Source: Bugulina stolonifera
Lineage: Eukaryota; Bryozoa; Gymnolaemata; Cheilostomatida; Bugulidae
Length of the DNA: 64,000 bases
Reading direction: 5' to 3'
Assembly (NCBI GenBank): GCA_935421135.1
Contig: OW285190.1
Span: forward strand, 14,332,501-14,396,500
This document shows, one piece after another, positions 39,229-51,050 of the stretch. Each line of letters opens with the position of its first letter. Position 1 is the first letter of the stretch. Both the position numbers and the translations under genes were made by a program. Under the pieces are notes generated by a model that saw only the letters and a list, made by a program, of their open reading frames with translations, did not search any database and had not been told where the DNA came from.

Positions 39229-40121
39229 AACAACACCATCACTGGGTACCCCTTGGACATCCCCCCTTTCAATCAATATTTTGATGTCATAGCCTCCTTG
39301 AAAATTTGTTGGATGTACAATGTAGCTTAGAGTGTGTTTTAAACAGTTTCATATTTTGTTACTGTGTTCTTATAGGGAGGGGCCTCCAAAACTAAACAAT
39401 AGTTTTTTCATTAAAAACTTAGTCTACAGCTTTATATTTAGTTATTTTCTTTATACTTAAGTAGTTTTATAGTCAAAATATTGCTTTTTAGGGTGATTAT
39501 AGACTGTGATCCAAATGCCAAACAAACCAGCACTGGGCACCCACCCCTTTCAATCAATATTTTGAAATCATAGCCTCCTTGAAAATTTGTTGAGGCTTTT
39601 AAAATAAAGCCTAGACTGTGTTTCAAACTTAAAGTACCCAGTTACAACTGTAAGTTTGAAACACAGTCTAGGCTTGATTTAAATAAAGCCTAGACTGTGT
39701 TTCAAACTTACAGCACCCATTTACAACTGTAAGTTTGAAACACAGCCTAGGCTTTATTTTAAAAGCCTCAACAAATTTTCAAGGAGGCTATGATTTCCAA
39801 ATACTGGTTGAAAGGGGTGGGTGACCAGTGCTGGTTTGTTTGGCATTTGGATCACAGTCTACAATTATCCTAAAAAGCATTATTTTGACTGTAAAAATGC
39901 ATAACTATCAGGAAAATAATGAAATATAAAGCTGTAGACTAAGTTTTTAATGAAAAACTATTGTTTAGTTTTGGAGGCCCCTCCCCTAGTAATAAAATTT
40001 GAAAATGTTTAAAACACTTTCTAAGATACATCCAACAAATATTCAAGGAGGCTATGACATCAAAATATTGGTTGAAAGGGGGGGGGGGGGTGTCCAAGGG
40101 GTACCCAGTGATGGTGTTGTT
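39229..40121. mobile_element. 893-bp foldback element (giant inverted repeat)
   Basis: The left arm from AACAACACCATCACTGGGTA is matched by the complement ending at 40121, with the centre near 39675. Each arm holds two related units of about 100 bp (ending TTTCAATCAATATTTTGA / CATAGCCTCCTTGAAA), giving four units in +,+,-,- order. The centre has alternating copies of AAGCCTAGACTGTGTTTCAA. There is no open frame. Such structures are typical of foldback or long-terminal-inverted-repeat MITEs. It separates the convergent anion-exchanger and MADF genes. Confidence 0.9.
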
Positions 40122-40947
40122 CGAACTTAATTTTTATTTGGTGGACCTTAGCTTACATTGTAGAGCTTTATTTAATTTACTTTTTCCTAGATTTACAGTT
40201 AGTGTGGACATGGGTCTGTATGAGTGTGGTACAGTTAGTATCACCCAGTGTTACACAGTTAGTATGGCCCAGTATGAAACAATATGGCATGTTACAATAC
40301 TATAATATTTCTCAATTTATTTTTAAATAGAGAGAGAACAACTTCTAATGATGTGTAACAATTTATAAGAGCCCACTGCCAATCAGTAGATTTATTATAA
40401 AACTAGAATATGAAATAGAATAATATTGATTGAAAAAATGACATAATCAGGAGTTGTGCTCCCAATAACAAGTACACAATATGCAGAAAGCTGCTAGTGC
40501 ATCTTCATTAATACAAACAAATTGAGTACATAGTCATACACTTGAATGTGATGAAATAAAAAAAACTGTACAAGCATGTGGGGCACAGAACTCAGATTAA
40601 CACACAGCTGATAAATTTGCTGACTATTTAGAGCACATAAAAAGGTAAACAAAGAGCATGTACAATAATATTATCATCATGCTTACTTCTGATCTACAAT
40701 TTATGTGCATGTAATGCATGTACTGTAAGTAGCACCATAACGAAGAATTCAATACACACTTCTTACGAATGTCACTACTTAAAAAGGTAGCAGGTTGGTA
40801 ACAGGTGAGTGACTCAGCAATCCTACATATTATAAGGTACAATCCAACATGAGTCAGCAAGTCCATAATATCCAAATATCTGAACTTGTACATAACAGTG
40901 CGTGTCTACTCTACAAGCACTTGGTTTGCTAGAGAGAGTGCTAGAGG
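40122..40947. other. Intergenic DNA between the foldback and the MADF gene
   Basis: No gene on the plus strand. On the minus strand it is the 3' UTR or downstream flank of the longer MADF isoform. Open frames at 40054-40305 and 40624-40893 lack coding character. Confidence 0.4.
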
Positions 40948-41088
40948 TTACAGACTGCAAGTAGAATCCCAGATGTTAATCACAAGATCACTATCAGTAC
41001 ACAGGCCTTCAAACTCCTGTCTATATCCTCCATGGCACGGCTGGCACCGACTTTCAACAGTAGAAACTAGACTCTCCGCCTTCAAAAC
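40948..41088 (-). CDS. Alternative last exon of the MADF-domain gene
   Basis: After tgttgtttcag on the minus strand, 46 codons are open (VLKAESLVSTVES..., CQPCHGGYRQEFEG..., WDSTCSL) and then stop. It accepts phase 0, the phase left by exon 41884-41783, so skipping exon 41555-41469 would give a protein with a Cys-containing tail instead of the YHQR end. The polypyrimidine tract is good. No other gene nearby explains it. Confidence 0.5.
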   Translation of the reverse strand, partial: VLKAESLVSTVESRCQPCHGGYRQEFEGLCTDSDLVINIWDSTCSL

Positions 41089-41375
41089 CTGAAACAACAA
41101 GATAGACTGAACACTGACCAGTATCGTTCCATGGTACTCAAAAGCGATTGATTATAATAAGAAATTCTATCTAAACATGGTTTGCCTTGTTCATATGTTA
41201 GCCATAGAAATGTTACAATTCCCAATTTTTGAGTACAAGTATGTATTTTAAAATACGATTTACATGCATATGCAAGCTGCTAATGACTTGTACAATGTAG
41301 GTATTCATACAACGTAATACATGTACAATATAGTTATAGTACATTGAAACATACAGGACAATATATTGTACGTTA

Positions 41376-41434
41376 TAATATGAAGTTGTCCTCTCATACT
41401 ATTTTGTGCTACGAGAGAGGATAACTTCATATTA
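41376..41434. repeat. 20-bp-arm hairpin between the two MADF last exons
   Basis: TAATATGAAGTTGTCCTCTC at 41376-41395 and its complement with one mismatch at 41415-41434 enclose a 19-nt loop. In MADF transcripts the stem would lie in the 3' UTR of the short tail form, or in the intron of the other form. Confidence 0.7.
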
Positions 41435-41468
41435 CAACAAAAAGTAGACCAATCAGTAAATAACCTGT

Positions 41469-43985
41469 TTATCGCTGGTGATAATCCTGTGGTAGAGAAT
41501 CCTCCAGGACGTCTAGTACTTTACTACTTATAGAGTGCATCAACCGTTTTCTTGTCTTCAAATATAACAAAAATATACAGTACGTATCTTATAATGGAAT
41601 GATCAAATAACAAAAAATATATATACATGTATAATTACAGTATTGTAGTACATGCTTAGAACTGAGGTTAAAAAGTAACAGTATGCTATGAACCACTAAA
41701 TTGACTCTAATAGTCACCATTAACAGGTGTTATAATTGTTTCCAGAAAATATGGGTGACAGATAGATATTATCCATATTTACCAGAGGGTCAGGGATACT
41801 CCGTATGTCCATTGCAGTCGCCATAGCCCAATGATAAACATCATCATGGGTGTCACTACAGGAGTTCTGCTCTTCTTCTGGTGCCTGAAAAGAACAGTTA
41901 TCAACAGTGTTTAATGCGAAAAAAATGAGGTGGGTACATGCAGTCTTACAAATTAGTATTGTATAACTATCCACTTAATTTTATAGCAGCTGTGAAATTA
42001 AGGAATTACTACAATGGAAAAATCACGCTCTGATGAGATTGGAACCCATGCCCCTATGAATGATAATCAAGCACTCTACCACTACACTGTCAAGTCCACA
42101 GTGACTGTATGGAGAAAATTAGCTATCAAAATGAGGGTACCATTACAACTGAGGTGGTTGAACACCCTATACTTTAGTATAAACACACGTTGAACACTGG
42201 TTATCAATGATGATCAACAATAGACACTACAGTACCACAATAAATAAGAGAATTAGTATTGCTGTCACCCACCATCTAATATCACTTTACATAGCTCATA
42301 GATACGTGTGCATCTATGACCAATGAATGCACATATCCACATTCAATCACTCATGTGGAAAACTTGTAATGTTTACCTTTAACTTTCGTTTTAATGGATT
42401 CCGTGTTGATTCTATTTGTTCAGACAGCAGTATTAAACCAGGTGCCTATGGAATAATAAACTTTGAGTTAGGGTGCAATTCGTATTAGGATATTGTTACA
42501 TCCTATGAAATATTTCCAAGTTAAACATGCATTCAATCAATTATAAGCCTCAGGTCTAATTCAAATTAAACTGTGAGACCGACTTTTAATGCCCATCCTC
42601 TTACTCCTAATTTCACCAATCTCCATTACTACAGTAATAAAATAACATAAACTGTCTCCGTAACTCTCTCCTGTCTGATGGATTACTCATTGGCATAATG
42701 GCACTTACATCTCCATCTTCCTTTGGTTTTCTTGGCTTTAGAGTCGGAATAAGAAATGAGAGCTCATCATACCAACGGCATATAACTTTGTTAGGCAGGG
42801 TTGAGGGCGTGTCCGATTCACTCGGTTGGTCATCTGGCCTTTGTGCTACACGTTGATAGTGCTCCTAAATATAAAACTGGAATTACTTGCATCTATATAA
42901 GCAACTACTTCACACAACAACTTCACACCACTGACAATCACATGATCTTGATGAAGTCGAAATAGGCCACTTAAAGGTACAAACAATGTACCAAAAATTG
43001 ACAACCTCAAACCCTAGAACTAATTCATTCTACCGCATTCTGCTAGACAACCTCTTAAATTTCCCAATTAAATGCCACAGAATACAAAGAAAGTATATAT
43101 GGAAATAAATAGAGTAGATTAATAAAAGATATTGGAAACTAGAAAGATTCAAATCAAGGAAAGGTTAGATAGTTAGACTGCAATTATAACATAAAATTGT
43201 ATCACTGGATACTTAGAGTGATACTCATGCTGCTTTCATGCTGCACTCATATAGCCTAATAATTACTCCGATCAGTATTGATCAGTATTGATTATCATCA
43301 ATGAATAGGATGAATGGTAATGGTAAGCAAAGCTACGAGTATGAGATATGGTTCTTTCTTTGAGACATTATGCAGCATGATTCTCATTCTGTGATGAATG
43401 TTCTGATCATCATCAATATCAATATGATCAGCTTACATTTTCATTATTATCGAATTATATGTTATTATTATAATTAATTATTACATAACATTGCATTATT
43501 ATAAAACAATTATCTGATTATTATCATTATGATTATGTAATTGAATTTATTATAATTATAATTATCATCTTCATCTTGACATGTATCAAATGAAATGAAA
43601 TAAATCGTAACAGTAGTGTATGGTAAGTACTCAAGTGAAATTAGTCACTCAGTCAGTAGTTACTAACTACATGTACTAGTTAGATATTGTTAGGTTAATA
43701 CAAAATTTATCTAAGTAAAGGTAAAGAATTAGAATAAAAATAAAATAGAAAGAAAGCTAACCCACCGACCCTTCGAAATTGATTTCTCAGTGTTTCATAG
43801 CATCTTCGGGTAGTTGCAAGTGACAGCTTGCAATCATCAGCTAACGATTGCCATGCTGCATCTTTTACGTCTTTATTGTGATGGTTGGGGTCCTGGGGAT
43901 CCCATATGCACCGATGTTGTTCCAAACTTGTTGCTAGAGTCTTTTGTTGGTTGACGGAAGCTGTTTCCCTACTGGGCGCAGCCAT
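41469..43985 (-). CDS. MADF-domain protein (probable DNA-binding factor)
   Basis: Five minus-strand exons join in phase 0 throughout: 43985-43770, 42864-42709, 42445-42377, 41884-41783 and 41555-41469 (stop TAA), giving 209 residues. Residues about 15-115 fit the MADF domain: QHRCIWDPQDPNHHNK (the L-W-D-P signature), AAWQSLADD, RCYETLRNQFRR, and after the first intron EHYQRVAQ and WYDELSFLIP, the usual end of MADF. MADF proteins (Adf-1/BESS class) bind DNA and regulate transcription in the nucleus. The tail LMHSISSKVLDVLED weakly recalls a BESS motif, which is inference. An upstream in-frame ATG at 44087 would add 34 Cys/Arg-rich residues; I chose 43985 because the domain follows at once. The gene is head-to-head with ABTB1, 425 bp away. 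Confidence 0.85.
42023..42091 (-). other. Degenerate tRNA-like sequence
   Basis: On the minus strand, GTAGTGGTAGAGTGC, then GGGTTCCAATCTC about 30 bases on, resemble Pol III A and B boxes. The stems do not close into a full tRNA, so a SINE or tRNA relic is likely. It lies in an intron of the MADF gene. Confidence 0.4.
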
Positions 43986-44410
43986 CCTTTGGGCAAGTGG
44001 ATAACACAGACGTATGGTGGTGGATGGTTGCAGACCTACTAGCTTTCTGTACGTTGACCTGCACCCGTCGCATATACACGTACGCATCCGTGATATTTGC
44101 GACGTATTTTCAACTCCTCTGATTGGACTGAACAGTGTTTACAAAATGTCCAAACGAGGCCACAAAAACACTGTGCACGCAACTAGCCTGCGCTCTCAAC
44201 CTAACAAAATAAATGTTGGTCATGTAATAGAGGCCTAAGTTAGTTTTAATTACTTTGAGGGCACCAAGGTTATGTGTAATAAAACAGATCTCCAGCACTG
44301 ATGCAACGGCAGGCCTGCAACTTGAACTTGTAAACTAAAATTGGTTAATTTTTACCTCGAAAGTTAGTGCTTTAGTCTGGTTATGCTGATTGAGCGTCAT
44401 ATCGTTAAAT
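43986..44410. promoter_or_regulatory. Probable bidirectional promoter, MADF gene / ABTB1
   Basis: The two ATGs (43985 minus and 44411 plus) are 425 bp apart and point away from each other, so both promoters must share this segment. No TATA box was recognised. The left part is locally richer in CpG (CGTCGC, TACGCATCCG) than the surroundings. Function is inferred from gene layout only. Confidence 0.5.
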
Positions 44411-47400
44411 ATGGACTACCATGATGTGTTTATCAGCTGTAGAGTTGGCGATCTAGAGAAGATTAAGTAAGTAATTTTTGGCGTAAAAATTCAACACAAC
44501 TGACAAGTCGTGATCGGTCACTTCAACTCAATTGCCAAGTAACTTGGCAATACTTTGCTATACTAATAGCCATCCAACTTTAAATTTTGCATGAAAATGG
44601 TCTTATGATGTTATTGATATATTTATATTTTACAACATTAGTTTATGAAAATGTGATGTGCAATCTTTCTTTTACATTATTATAATATAATATAATAATT
44701 ATATTACTTTGTCTTTTAGATACCTTGTTGAAGCACGAGATGTGGAACTAAACATAAGAGATAAATGGGACACAACACCATTGTAAGTATGGCCCTTCAT
44801 TAAGTTATCACAGCAGAGGTCAGTAGACCTAGTGCTCATTTATTCATAACTATTGTTTTACTGTAGCTGCCGAGCAACCTAATATTTTAGTCCAGGCTAC
44901 TCGAGCAAAACAACTTGGATATATCAGATAGGGGAAAATGTATGTGTCAATGAACACTGTATGTGCATTTGTGCAATATTTCTGGTTTTGTTGCAGATAT
45001 TATGCATGTCTTTGTGGCCATGAAGCTTTAGTGAAATATCTGCTAGATAATGGTGAGTAGTGGTAGTAGTGAGTAGTAATAGTAGTTAGTGAGTACCAGT
45101 TACTGGATACGGGTGCATGCTTCAATACTATGCTGTAGTTGTGTACTTGGGCATGCAGGGCCAAAACTTAAGGAATTGAAGCAACAACTTTACCAGACAA
45201 GTGGTAACAAAATACAAGTATGCTGTTGGGAATAGCCCATCAGCATCACTTTGTATGTCGAACAATTGAACTGATCCACCATATTAGGACTCGGTTAAAA
45301 TCACAAAACCTAGTGGACTGTTTATTATTCAGGTTTACCCAATCTGAATGCTCTTATGTAGCAAGGCAAGCTCTGTGAATTGTTAGCTAATGCAATTCTA
45401 GGCAATAAGCCTTAGCATTCTCCATAGGAATGAATTCATAATTATTTTCAACAGCGTGTTCACAAGTTGGGGCAGGTTACTTTATGGAACCAAGTTTTTC
45501 AAATAAAGTGAATTATTAGCACATACAGTAAATCTGTTATAAATTCTTGTTTCTGGTGCATCTTGCACCAGTTTGATATGATGGTCATATCTTCAAATTA
45601 CTTGTTATGAGCAAATCCTGACTTGCTGGATAATGCGTAGGCCACACTGCAGCGAATTTTTAGAGAAAAGCGATTTTTGGCCAGTGGCGAATTCGCAAAT
45701 CGCAAATTTTGTGCGAATTCGCGCAAAATTTGCGATTTCACGCTTGCTGATCTCAATCAGCTAATTCGCAACTCGCTAATTTGTGATTGGCCAATTTTTA
45801 CTTGTCACGTTACTGTCACGTGTTCAGCGCCACGGATTTTCAATCAATCATGAGTTTAAATTATTATATTAAAATTTTTATTTCAACTGATGAATAAAAT
45901 GACTACTTCCGTTTGCAAGAATTGTGTAAAACGAATAAAAGTAAGAATAAAATAATTATTTTATTTTATTCTGTTTTAATTATAATTTTATTTTACATTT
46001 TTCGGAGTTCTAGTTCTGCAGTGAATGAGAAACGTGACCGAGGATAATAATTTTTGATCCCTCATTGGGTGAAATCAATGCGAATTCGCTTATAGCTTTT
46101 GCAGTGTGGCACGCTCGATTATAATTTGCAAATTCGCCTTTGGCCAAAATTCGCTATTCGCAAGAAAATTCGCGTCAGTGTGGCCTAAGCTTAACAATGC
46201 TTTGCAACAAAGGTAGAACAATTCCTGATTGCAACTAGACTTCTGGGAATTCCTTGATAAAGTCAATCAAATTGTAGATTTACCTCATATTAAGACGTTT
46301 TTGTGTCATACAAATAATTGTTAAAAGGTCAGAAAGCAATGAATTGCCTACAATTCCTGCAAATAACCTTGGGATTAGAATACCAGGGTTATTGACCTAC
46401 TAGGTTATTTATTTTATATATTATGACTTCTATGCATTTAGTTCATGAAGGTCAGAAACCTGACGACGGCTCAACCAATTGAATATTATGAAGGTGCAGC
46501 TACCACTATACAGATACATGATTTCGTTTTCTGTGGTGTTAACTTGTACTGTGCCACCATATTATACGGACTACATAATCTACATATACCTGAACCTCTT
46601 CAATCATTCTCTTCACCAAATGCTGTTTGTTGCCTAGCTTTAGTCATGTACTCTTGTATATGTACATACTGTATGTACACTTGTATCAGTACATATCTGT
46701 ACATGTTTATGTGTCTATTAGGTGCCCGGTGTGAGGCAAACACATTTGATGGCGAGAGGTGTCTATATGCTGCTCTTAATGATAGGATCAAGAAGTTACT
46801 TAAGAATTATAAGATGATAACTTCTACTACCATGCGGAGAGACGTGTACGATGAATTTCTACGCAGGTAAATATAAATTTATAATATATAATTGTAGCAG
46901 GTAAATATAAAATTGTAATACATAAGTCCAGCCAGTTCACACACATGTGTGTGTACGATGTTTTTGACTTTTTGAATTGAATTGACTATTTTCATTTCTA
47001 TGGTAAATACATGAACATACTGTAACCACATAGAATGTGATTAGATATTGCACAGTAATGCAATCTGTTATGTAATATTAGATGCACGCTAATGGGATGC
47101 CTTTTCATATTTGTTCAATATTACTAGGAAAATAACTCTAATAATAATAATAGTATATTATATTGTACTATTTCATAGTTTGCACAATCAATAGGCAGGG
47201 TACATTCATACCACACCTCAATATAGTAGTAATGCATTGTATTAGATTTTATCGTGTAAACAAACCCTATAATGTACTTCTATTGTAAAGTACTAAAGAA
47301 TTTACATACAATTGAATAGAATTATTTGATTTATTATTAGGTTGCTGAATGAGAAACAATATTGTGATGCCACGTTCAAAGTCCTGGATGAGAAATTTTC

Positions 47401-50400
47401 CGTTCATCGGTGCATCCTGGCAGCCCGGTGTTCCACTCTCCTTAGCAAAGTAGAAAAGAGGCTAGAGGATAGAAAGACAATCACAGTAAAAGACCTAAAA
47501 GTAAATATTTTATAATATTTTTAATTGATATTATGTTCAGTGTGTTTGTCATTAGCGATATAGGATTATTATCATGGGAATAGTCACCATTGAGAGTAAC
47601 AAATTGTCAGCTTTGTTACAGGAAAGCAGAGAAAATTGGTTCTTACATCACTTAGTTACATGCACTTTGCTGCTTTCCCATTGGTATATTTTGGAACCTG
47701 CTTGTACAAACACTTCTATCAGTACTATTATGTAAATTATGGGCTACTGTTTCAGATTGACCCTCAGTCGTTTAAGATGATACTCGGTTACATTTATCAA
47801 GGTCGTTGCAAGGTACCGTATGAGAATATAGTAGCTGTCAACCTGCTTGCTAACCAGTGCGGTCTGCCTCAACTTGTACACCAACTTGGAAAGAAGACAA
47901 GCGAAAAGAAATCATTTGGTAAGACAGTTGTAAACTGTAGTGTCCTGCACTTGTATGACTTGTTACAACCAGCAGCCATATTTATGCATGCCATAAATTT
48001 ATTTGTAAATAATTACTATTGTATGCTCATAGGACTACGTGATTAGTCTAGCATCCATCATTTCCAAAACATCAATTCAAACTTGCTGGTATTCCAAACA
48101 TGATAACTGTCTTTGTTAATTACAATTTAGATTCAGAATAAATATTTTTTATTTGATAAATGTTTATACTTGTTATGAATAGTGAAAATCGAGTCATAGT
48201 TCAATGTATTCTCATCAATTACCTTATCACATTTTTAATATTCTAAAAGCCATTTACCGCGGCTATGATCGTGCAAAAAATAGATTACTGCCATCTTTCA
48301 CTAACTCTATTCCTACATGTAGATTCCTACACATCATGAAACTTAGTATGAAATAAACATGTATATGTAGTTTTGTTATATAATAGAGAGCAGCAAACCT
48401 GGGGTCCATGTGGATGTGCTGTCAATAGACAGTGATGCCGACAAACAGGGCGTGAAAGATGACCTGGCTAAGCTAGCAGATATGGCTGTACCAAGTGAGG
48501 GTTATGAAGTGAGTTATTATTATTATATTCTGATGCACTTTGTAATATGTAGTGTCAGCTCGGACAAGATCTTACCTCTTAATTTATTATACATGGAGGT
48601 GTGTACTGCTAAATGGTGAGGGAGTTGGAATTAATTCAGGTGTATTATTATTTACTTGCTGGAACTAAATTAGGAAAGTGAGGATTGTTCTCTCTTTAAG
48701 AGTTAGATGGCAAATATTAAAGTTTGTGTTTATACTGGTAGCTTGTTTCTATATTTGAGCCATTTTTTGAAAGTCGTAAATGGTATTCTACCCATTCATA
48801 AATAATAATGGGAAGATGGAATGTACATGTCGTATAATACATTATACTTAGTTGTACATCATGATATTATATATGTAGAATCACCGTTTGCTTGCAGCAA
48901 CTTATTGATTAGATTCCATAACTGTCACATCTTTCAACTATAATTGTAGCTCTTGACCGAAATGCCTTTCTCTCCTAACAAGATTCCCACGTACGCAGAC
49001 CTCTGTGTAATAGTCGAGGATCTGAAGTGAGTAGTATAGAAATTATATATGCTATGGAGTGTATACAGCGTATAATAATAATGCATGAATCATAGTTGAA
49101 TAATACCCCCAGAAAATTTTTTTTGCAAAATGAGCATATAATAATGATTTTCAGTGGTTAAAAATCAACCTAAATTTGGAGTTACCAACAAACATTTTCA
49201 GATTGCCAAATGCCAATCCTTGGTCATTATTTATTTACTTTTATACCTAGTCATGTGGTTTATTTGAAATGTCACTCAATTTAAAGTAAGTGATTTTGCT
49301 TTATATGCTAGTTATATAACTTCTTTCACACCTGCCGATTTTGCGAATTTTAAAAAAATGCAGATTTCGGTGAGTTTAGGGAATGTGTGAAAGCTGCTTT
49401 GCAAATCGGTTTTAAATATAAAGTTTATTAATTGCTGCTCTATCTAATGCTCCCAGTTTTCTCAATTCTCATGATTCTTTCTAGGTAAGGGCTGTATCAT
49501 ACTAATAAGTAACTTTTATACGTTGCGTTTATATAAACTATAAAACCTGCATGTTACACCATTTGCCCAGTCATGTACTATAGTCAAAGTGGCTACTTCA
49601 TATATTATGGTATTGTTACTTCAGGTTCATGTGCCACAAAGCTTTTTTCTGCTTGAGAAGTGACTATTTTAAAGCTTTGCTTAGAGATCATTTTGATGAG
49701 AATGCAAGAGGTCAAATGGAATGCATCAACCTACATGATATCAGCCTTGATGTATTCAACTGTATACTTTACTACATATACACGGATAGTTGTGAGGTAA
49801 GCTGATAATATTCTGTTTATATGAATATATTTCTATCATCTCTTTGCTCCAAATGCAGTTAGCCAACACTATTACATTGAATGCATCTGACAGAGAGAAG
49901 ATAAATCTAAAGTATTAAACTTGTGTGAGGATGATGCTTCACTGGTTTGGAAAATGGTTCACTAAGACAAACCTAGTAGCCTATATTAGTATGTTCATTA
50001 AGTAGAGGAGATAATTTTCAAACTGTGTATAGCCAATTCTCAAATTTTGTAGCAGTACCCCACTGTTTACTACCTTCTCAGTGGGAGAAAAGCTCTGATT
50101 CGATAGGGTGTGCCTGCAATATGCCACACGTTTTTTTGCTGTTCGTTGTTTTTTGCTTGTTTGGATCTTCCTGCTCTGATCTTACAAGAGCACAATCTTG
50201 CTGCTCACAGTTCCTGCACTGGACACTCCTAAAATTTATTGGTTGTAATGTGAAGTTGTCTTCCCGATTATTTGTCATTGAAAAGTAAAACGCCAGAGAG
50301 TGCTTCACATTATAATTAGTAGCTTGTTGCATCCAAATCTCGGCGAGTAGAGCTTGAATGTTAACATTGATTTGAATACAGCTTACAGAGGACACAGTGT

Positions 50401-51050
50401 TTGATGTTCTGTACAAATCAGACCTATATCTGCTGCCTGGATTAAAGAAATACTGTGCTGCCTACATTGGAACTCTTATCGAGGAAGACAACATATTCCA
50501 TGTTCTGGAGATAAGCAGATTGTTCAACTTACCCAAGTTAGAAGACCAGTGTACAGAGTATATTGCTGCAAATATTGAACAGGTGGAGTACCTCTGTCAC
50601 TATTCTCACATTTTGTGTTATTGTGTGGTGCATACACGTACATAGTCTTAGCAAAGTTAGGCCTCGGGTCGTGAAGATAGTTTTTGCCAGCTCGAAATGT
50701 ATTTGTAACCTAACATGGTGGCACAGTGAAATTACAATGGATTTATTTTTATGAATTTATTATCCTATTTCTACAATATTCAGAAAGTTAACATTGACGA
50801 GAATCCGACCATCTCACAAATTCCGATCCAATTTTTATTTCAGATGGTGACTCGTACAGAATTTAAGGACTTGGTGCAGAAGGATGCCAGCGAGGTGGTA
50901 TCTAGAGAGGACTCTGATACCATAGATGTCATTGACAGTGTACGCTATCACTTGACCAGTAGGGTGCAGACGTACAGCGAGATTGAGAGTGTGAATGGGA
51001 AGTTGGCACTCATTGATGAGCTGCTCGAATCACTTGACTTGGACTGTTAA
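44411..51050 (+). CDS. ABTB1: ABTB1: ankyrin repeat and double BTB domain protein, full length
   Basis: Eleven exons: 44411-44466, 44720-44782, 44997-45052, 46722-46866, 47341-47500, 47756-47918, 48387-48508, 48950-49026, 49625-49796, 50382-50582, 50844-51050. Phases agree and give 473 residues, against about 478 for human ABTB1. Residues 1-75 are the ankyrin part (SCRVGDLEKIKYLVEARDVE, RDKWDTTPLYYACLCGHE, ARCEANTFDGERCLY). BTB1 is near 110-205 (YCDATFKVLDEKFSVHRCIL), BTB2 near 265-375 (KFMCHKAFFCLRSDYFKALL, LYYIYTDSCE), followed by a BACK-like helical tail (LYLLPGLKKYC, LEDQCTEYIA) and the conserved LDC end. The family (also called BPOZ) acts as a cytoplasmic adaptor, probably for cullin-3-type ubiquitination; partners here are not visible. 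Intron 3 hosts a MITE. Confidence 0.96.
45631..46193 (+). mobile_element. MITE copy 2 of the GCGAATTCGC-rich family
   Basis: About 560 bp with terminal inverted repeats TAGGCCACACTG...CAGTGTGGCCTA that continue into GCGAATTTTT/GCGAA-rich arms. The same sequence occurs inverted and damaged at 10975-11443. TAATGCG just outside the left TIR is shared by both copies, so the true end may lie a few bases further out. I could not define the target duplication, so the superfamily is open. It sits inside intron 3 of ABTB1 and does not affect the exons. Confidence 0.82.

Noticed and set aside
43430..43600. Structured RNA in the AT-rich stretch between MADF exons 1 and 2
   Set aside because: Apparent stems are what ATTATAAT-type simple sequence gives by chance.
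46445..46721. N-terminal part of a 141-codon frame before ABTB1 exon 4
   Set aside because: Read-through of intron 3 into the true exon at 46722. The Cys/Tyr-rich part is intronic; phase and homology fix the exon start at gtgcccggtg.
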